Program-made: the position numbers and the translations under genes | Assembly (NCBI GenBank): GCA_034231615.1 | Contig: CM067317.1 | Location: forward strand, 44,400,652-44,464,651 | DNA: 64,000 bases | Direction: 5' to 3' | Source: Meghimatium bilineatum | Taxonomy: Eukaryota > Mollusca > Gastropoda > Stylommatophora > Philomycidae | Shown: in pieces, positions 58,966-64,000 of the stretch | How the letters are laid out: the number at the start of each line of letters is the position of its first letter | How positions within the stretch are numbered: position 1 is the first letter of the stretch | Notes under the pieces: model-generated | What the model saw: the letters and a program-made list of their open reading frames with translations, nothing else | Database searches by the model: none | Told to the model about the DNA's origin: nothing

Positions 58966-59099
58966 TAAATAATCAATGTTAAAGTGAAGGTCAAAATTTA
59001 AAACTCATTAGTGCCTTCTGTTGTGTGGTAGTTGGACACTTACTACATACATGGAGAGATGGATACACGCTTTCATATATAAGTGTTATAGACAAATTT

Positions 59100-59422
59100 T
59101 ACATATTTCCTATAGAGAACATGAGGCAAATGTGTACATATGAAAAAATTAGGGAAACTCACAGGTCCACAAGAATCACTACTGCTAATAGTGGAACAAT
59201 GAAAATTTGCATGTTTTGGACATGTATGCCGACATGATTTCCTGTTTAAGATGATCTTACACGTTCAGTTGAAGGTGAATAAGCAGAAGAAATTCATGGG
59301 CAGACATCATCAAGGACTGAACCTGTCAAGATTTTTTCACACTCATCCACATGACTGTGGACAGAAATCGCTGGAAGACTCAATGCATCAGATGTACTCC
59401 TATGACCCTGACATAGGCTGTC
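59100..59422 (+). mobile_element. LINE 3' end fragment
   Basis: FGHVCRHDFLFKMIL-type block (tggacatgtatgccgacatg), then 'TVDRNRWKTQCIRCTPMTL' and stop at about 59421, a LINE ORF2 C-terminus. Frameshifts present. Confidence 0.65.
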
Positions 59423-59424
59423 TT

Positions 59425-60390
59425 CTCACAGGCCTGCAACAACTTTGGTCTCACTATTAACACCAAAAGAACAGAAGTCATGCACCAAGCAACATCAAAT
59501 AGCCAACATACTGCTACTTCCATCATCGTCAATCAGGAAAAACTGCAGGTAGTCGACAATTTTACTTACCTTGGAAGCACTCTCTCTCGCGATGTCAACA
59601 TTGATGTGGAAATTAACAATAGACTGGCAAAAGCTAGTGCTGTATTTGGTAGATTACGCAACAATGTATGGGACAGAACAAGTATAAGAACAACCACCAA
59701 ACTTCAAGTATATCATGCTGCTGTTATACCAATCCTACTATACGCTTGCGAAACGTGGACAGCGTATGCTAGACATGCAAGAAAATTAAATCATTTCCAT
59801 CTTACCTGCCTACGTAAATTACTAAACATCCATTGGTGGGACAAAGTACCAGACTACGAGGTCTTGGAAAAATCAACCTCAATAAGCATCCACACAATAC
59901 TTATGAAGGCACAAGCACTCTGGACAGTATCTTGTGCGTATGGAGAACTCGCGTTTGCCAAAACAAATATATTATGGAGCGCTCAAGGCAGGATTTCGAA
60001 AAGCTGGTGGACAGAAAAAGCGCTTCAGAGACACGCTCAAGTCAACCTTGAAACATCTTAACATTGACGTAGGCGCTTGGGAGAGCCTCGCTCATGATAG
60101 AACAGCATGGCGTTACAGCATTAGAACGGGAGCACTAGCGACTGAAGAATTCAGACAAGATACTGCAAGACAGAAGTGGACACATAGAAAAGAAAAAACA
60201 TCTCAACCTCACATAGATACCCTCTATTGTTGTCAATTCTGTAAAAGAAGATTTTGTGCGCGCATTGGACTTGCTAGTCATTTTAAAACGCACTATTACC
60301 TTTTATTATTTTTATTATTTGTTATTATTATTATGGTTGAGTTTTTGGTCATCGTCGATCACAACGGACGAACATCATCATCATGACCCT
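59425..60390 (+). mobile_element. LINE C-terminal half with C2H2 finger
   Basis: Frame 59480-60061: FGLTINTKRTEVMHQA, VDNFTYLGSTLSRDVNIDVE, RTTTKLQVYHAAVIPILLYA, CETWTAYARHARKLNHFHLT, LRKLLNIHWWDKVPDYEVLE. After a frameshift near 59930: LAHDRTAWRYSIRTGALATE, then the finger YCCQFCKRRFCARIGLASHF, a 3' end 'gtcatcgtcgatcacaacgg' and (CAT)n. Same LINE type as 20485-20747. The RT palm is missing. Confidence 0.85.
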
Positions 60391-60409
60391 GACTGACAGG
60401 TTAAGAGTT

Positions 60410-60790
60410 TATGGATGTGTGTATGTGGTTTGGGCAAGTGTTTGATTGTGCACTGGTCAAGTGATTGATTGTATTTAGACTGATCAATAAGTGATTGAAT
60501 GTTGACTGATCAAATGAGTGTATATAGACATAGCAAATAATTTTATGTATTCCAAGCCAATGATTATATGTGGGGATAGTTGAATAGATAGTTCTGTCAC
60601 TACATTTGTTCCTTGTGAAGATATTTCTATCACTAGGATGTTCCATTATCAGAATGTTTCATGTAGTGATAGTTCTGTTAGAATGTTCCCTGTAGAAATA
60701 GTTATATTATTAGAATATTCCCTATGGAGATAGAGCTATCACTAGAATGTTTCCTGTAGAGATAATTCATATAGTAGTACACAACACCCA
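60410..60790. repeat. Minisatellite debris
   Basis: 'caagtgattgattgtattta' units (60420-60500) and 30-bp 'agaatgttccctgtagaaat' units (60640-60770). Confidence 0.7.
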
Positions 60791-60952
60791 GTACAGATTG
60801 GAACATGCAGCAGCCAGTCTAGACACACAGGACCTGTGATGTAGACATTTATGTTACACAACTGTCTTTATTACTTTCATGAATTGTGATTGATATATTT
60901 TGTAACTTCCTTGCATGCATTTTTAATTGCTTCAGCATGTTCCTATATACAG

Positions 60953-61613
60953 TTAACCCTCTGACATCATATTTTTTTCCGGAAGTATGGTTTTAAAAAA
61001 ATGTATTTCAATGCCAGGCACGTAATCGCTATCATCATCAGATTCCCATTCAATTTCATTTCTGTCCTTCCAATTTATGTTGCTAATTGAAGCCATCCTA
61101 TGTCTTAAATTTCTGAAAATAAACAAAATAATAGTTCAGAAATACAACACACAAACAACGCAAACCAAATGTCTTATTATTAGTGAACAAAGCCCTTTGC
61201 ACACATCCTCATAGACAAATTTTGCGCGCGAATTCCTTTCACAAGCGATAACACGTGACATCAAGCGGGAAACTGAAAAACTATATAAATTCAAACGGCA
61301 GGTCTCCCGCCGAAGGCGGATGTGTCGGGCCATTGGTGCAAATACAACGCGACACAACACATTTCCATTCTCTGGACTACATCCTGCTGGAAATCTACTA
61401 TGGATCATGGTCCTGCTACAACAGAAATCCAGCAAGAGTTTGAGAATGAACGCTGAAGAAGAAAACGGCAGGTCTAGCTTGAACAGGGAAATCGCGGGAT
61501 AGCAATGCAAAGAAACATAAATGATTGCGAGCATGCGGAAATCGCGGGATGCATAAAATTAAGCCAGTAGGTGCTGAACGGGGAAATTGCAAGATACCCG
61601 GTCGGAGGGTTAA
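60953..61613 (-). mobile_element. Second piggyBac-like family, non-autonomous, with a nested SINE
   Basis: TTAA at 60953-60956 and 61610-61613, inverted termini TTAACCCTC[T/C]GAC. On the minus strand 61098-60954 encodes MASISNINWKDRNEIEWESD then DDSDYVPGIEIH and runs into the terminal repeat; the acidic start resembles piggyBac transposase N-termini. A family-A SINE sits inside. Confidence 0.75.
61306..61462 (+). mobile_element. Family-A SINE, forward, 13-bp target duplication
   Basis: AAACGGCAGGTCT at 61293-61305 and 61463-61475. Best forward copy: cccgccgaaggcggatgtgt start, 'gttgaga'-type end 'gaatgaacgctgaagaagaa'. Confidence 0.9.
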
Positions 61614-61756
61614 CTTCCAGCAGTCACATATTTGTTTACTGCCTTGCTGTTTCATTGTTTGCCATTGACTTTCTTACTGTTTAGTTGTTTATTGTTTTAT
61701 TATTTACTTTCTTATTGTACTGTTTCATGGTTTACTATTGCATAGTTTCATTGCTT

Positions 61757-61980
61757 AATGTTTTCTTCTGCATTCGTTCTCAAACTCCTGCAGATTTTTT
61801 AGCAGGATGTAATCTGGAGAACAGGATTAGTTGTGTCATAGTTTACAGCTTAGCTGCGATATATTTACATTTTAGCCTGACATATCTAACTTTGGCACTG
61901 CTTCTAGATCACTTTGAGCCTATATGGGATGGGACAACCAACTCCACCTTCCTATTCTCCTTCTACCCTTGACTGTTCCT
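61757..61980 (-). repeat. Family-B element (reverse)
   Basis: 'cttctgcattcgttctcaaa', 'agcaggatgtaatctggaga', 'catagtttacagcttagctg', 'ctatatgggatgggacaacc'. Confidence 0.7.
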
Positions 61981-62159
61981 TGTAAAAAATAATTTTAGAC
62001 AGCGAGTGCTGTCTAGTTACATAACCACACAAGTATAAAGCCATTTCACCAATGCCAGAAGTGATTCTTGATAACGTGCAGGTTTATTTATTTGCTACCA
62101 GATTAATGAATATATTTGTTCTGTTCTATATAACTAATTTTAACAAACATCTGTAGCAC

Positions 62160-62430
62160 CTGTATTTAAAAGCCTGAATCTGTCTTTCCGTGCCTTCATT
62201 GAGTGTCCAGCTTTCACATCTGTATAAAAGTATACTTAGCACTAGCGATCAGAATAAATTGATCTTTACTGTAATACAAATCTTACTTTTCAAAATCATA
62301 GTCAACCTTGCCATTGTAGTCGTTGCCATCTCAAGTCCTCACTTAAACTCTTTCCTGAGTTGTTACTATCACATATTTGGGATCTAAGATATTTGATGGT
62401 GGTAACTCTATTAGTTTAGAGATACAAATA
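62160..62430 (-). mobile_element. LINE reverse transcriptase fragment
   Basis: Aligned with 38330-38560: 'gtataaaagtatacttagca', 'catatttgggatctaagata'. Minus strand, frameshifted. Confidence 0.6.
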
Positions 62431-62539
62431 TCTAGAACAGTTTGAGGAAATGTTTGAAACTTTATCTGCTGACCAGGAAGTATAAGTATTATGCTAAATA
62501 ATGTTTGGTGTTACAAGTAGGGTTGTGGGGCTACTATAT

Positions 62540-62930
62540 TTTTTTAACTCTTGAGTCATTTGATTGACTGACTAACACATCTATTTTTTAAACTGTCTGC
62601 CTCCTGATTCATCTATTTTTCAACTCTGAGTCATTTGATTGCCCGACTCTAATACATCTATTTTTCAACTGTCTACCTTCTGATTCATCTATTTTTAAAC
62701 TATCTCCTGGCTCAACTATTTTGCAACTATCTATTTCCTTATTCATCTATTTTTCATATACCGAGTGACTCATCAATTATTCAACTATCTACCTCCTGAC
62801 TCAGCTATTTTTCAAGTCTACCACCTGACTCATCTATTTTCAACTGCCTATCTCCTGGTTCATCTACCGGTATTTTTCAACTGTCTACCTCCTGATTCTC
62901 TATTTTTCCAGTCTAATTCCCACATTAGGT
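62540..62930. repeat. ~37-bp degenerate minisatellite
   Basis: Units of 'ctatctacctcctgactcat' plus 'ctatttttcaa', irregular lengths. Confidence 0.85.
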
Positions 62931-63385
62931 AAGGTAGTATTGTAACATACAAATTTTTGATTATTATCTTCTTTTTTTTTTCCTTTAACAAAGCTGGAAC
63001 AATTTTAGTGACTCAAATCTAAAACTCAGTGGTTCCAACTCCACAACTCAAACTTTAAAATGTTTGTAATTTCCTTTTATATATTATAATATATAAGGTA
63101 CACAAATGCACTGCCATGCAACTCATTAAAACAATGCAGCGTAATTGTTTTGAAACTTCTCACACAATTTTTGAAGTAAATAAATTTGAACTAAAGATTT
63201 GTTTAAATTTGAAGTAAATAAATTTGAACTAAAGTTTTGTTTAATTTTGATTGGCTTTTGAATTAATGACCTACTTACTTATCTTTTCAAATAATAATAA
63301 TTTCATCCCAATAAATTATGAAAACAATACACAGTCTTATACATCAAATAAGAGAAGACAGCAATATGTTTCTATAACAGTAAGA
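62931..63385. other. No gene recognised
   Basis: AT-rich; a direct repeat of 'gaagtaaataaatttgaact' at about 63173 and 63211. Confidence 0.5.
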
Positions 63386-63387
63386 AA

Positions 63388-63650
63388 TAATTGGTGAAAT
63401 TATATTGGACACGTACTTAGAATGAATAGAAATAGATGTCACTACAAGCATTAAAATTGGTACCATATGGTTAGAAAAGAAAAAAATAGGGACACTAAGA
63501 GAAACTTTTCACAGAACAATCATCAAAGAGGATATGAATATGGGTCTTAACAACATGCAAGAGCTACTCACATCACTGAAACTGGAGAGCACTGGTTTTT
63601 GCCCTATGTATTCAGCGCTGAAGGAACATAAATTCAAAATTGCTCTGCTG
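63388..63650 (+). mobile_element. LINE reverse transcriptase C-terminal fragment
   Basis: NYIGHVLRMNRNR, then KRKKIGTLRETFHRTIIKED and MQELLTSLKLES across a frameshift: the 'GHVLRM...GRxxxTWR' ending, like 8740-9440. Confidence 0.65.
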
Positions 63651-64000
63651 TAACATCATCTTGAGTTTTAAAAGTGTTTATGTAGTTTTTAAGTTTAAAA
63701 TTTCAGTTTACAATGTAAAACTATAGTTTCTGAACATGTTTTGATCACGTAGAAACCATTCTTCTCAAACAACCATCAATTTCTTACAAACTTAAAAACC
63801 TTTTAGAGGAGGTGTTTGTGGCTGCTGTAGAATGAGGTTGTTTTATGTTTGTGTGGGGACCTCAACACTGAAAGGGCATCAATCCATTGTTTGAAGCATG
63901 GGAGATGGTGGAACAAAATAATACTGGTCTGTAATCTGAATCTGATATGCACGGGTTACCATAGAATGCATCGCCATTTCATGATCAAAGAAAAAATATT

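Noticed and set aside
59480..60386. Host gene encoding a 193-residue protein with a C2H2 finger
   Set aside because: Motifs (FTYLGSTLS, LYACETWT, ARIGL finger) are LINE ORF2 C-terminal; frameshifted.

Overview
The window is AT-rich animal genomic DNA. It holds one recognisable host gene, a spliced Bicaudal-D (BicD/BICD2) homologue on the + strand, surrounded and invaded by transposon debris and minisatellites. There is no operon structure and no prokaryotic signal. The organism is most likely a lophotrochozoan, probably a mollusc. This rests on the mix of LINE remnants (RNase H-bearing I/Jockey-like elements with a C-terminal CxCG..EH..Q.C knuckle, and LINEs with a C-terminal ARIGL-type C2H2 finger) and on tRNA-derived SINEs with a conserved central segment. 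The assignment is an inference of low to moderate confidence.

Layout. 1-20.9 kb: TE graveyard. It holds a 20-bp minisatellite (0.9-1.67 kb), LINE 3' ends, two interspersed SINE-like families called A and B here, a 20-bp minisatellite interrupted by an RNase H fragment (10.4-11.8 kb), a ~164-bp AT-rich satellite (11.9-12.9 kb), a near-complete LINE reverse transcriptase gene (13.7-16.08 kb, +), a mariner remnant (16.5-17.0 kb) and a second LINE (17.06-19.44 kb, -). 20.9-22.2 kb: a hAT transposon plus a small hAT-type MITE directly upstream of BicD.

22.46-54.82 kb: BicD. Twelve coding exons join in frame into about 847 codons, the usual family length. It has the dynein-binding CC1 box (AAEYG), the Spindly-motif-like region and the conserved C-terminal cargo-binding coiled coil. 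Its introns are full of tandem arrays, SINEs, LINE fragments, a Tc1-like remnant and a piggyBac-like element. A possible second terminal exon lies at 58.49 kb.

54.8-64 kb: more TE remnants. These include a second piggyBac-like copy in inverted orientation to the one in intron 6, a different piggyBac-like element at 60.95-61.61 kb that carries a nested SINE, LINE 3' ends and minisatellites.

The most unusual feature is in the BicD introns. At exons 4, 6 and 10 (clear) and exon 7 (weaker), the 3' end of the coding exon together with its splice donor is the first unit of a short tandem array running into the intron. This leaves rows of mutated or intact decoy donors. Other arrays abut the acceptors of exons 2, 4 and 6, and one intron-2 array carries about two dozen GTAAGT motifs. 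The same tendency to duplicate 40-80 bp segments in tandem appears inside a mariner and a LINE remnant.
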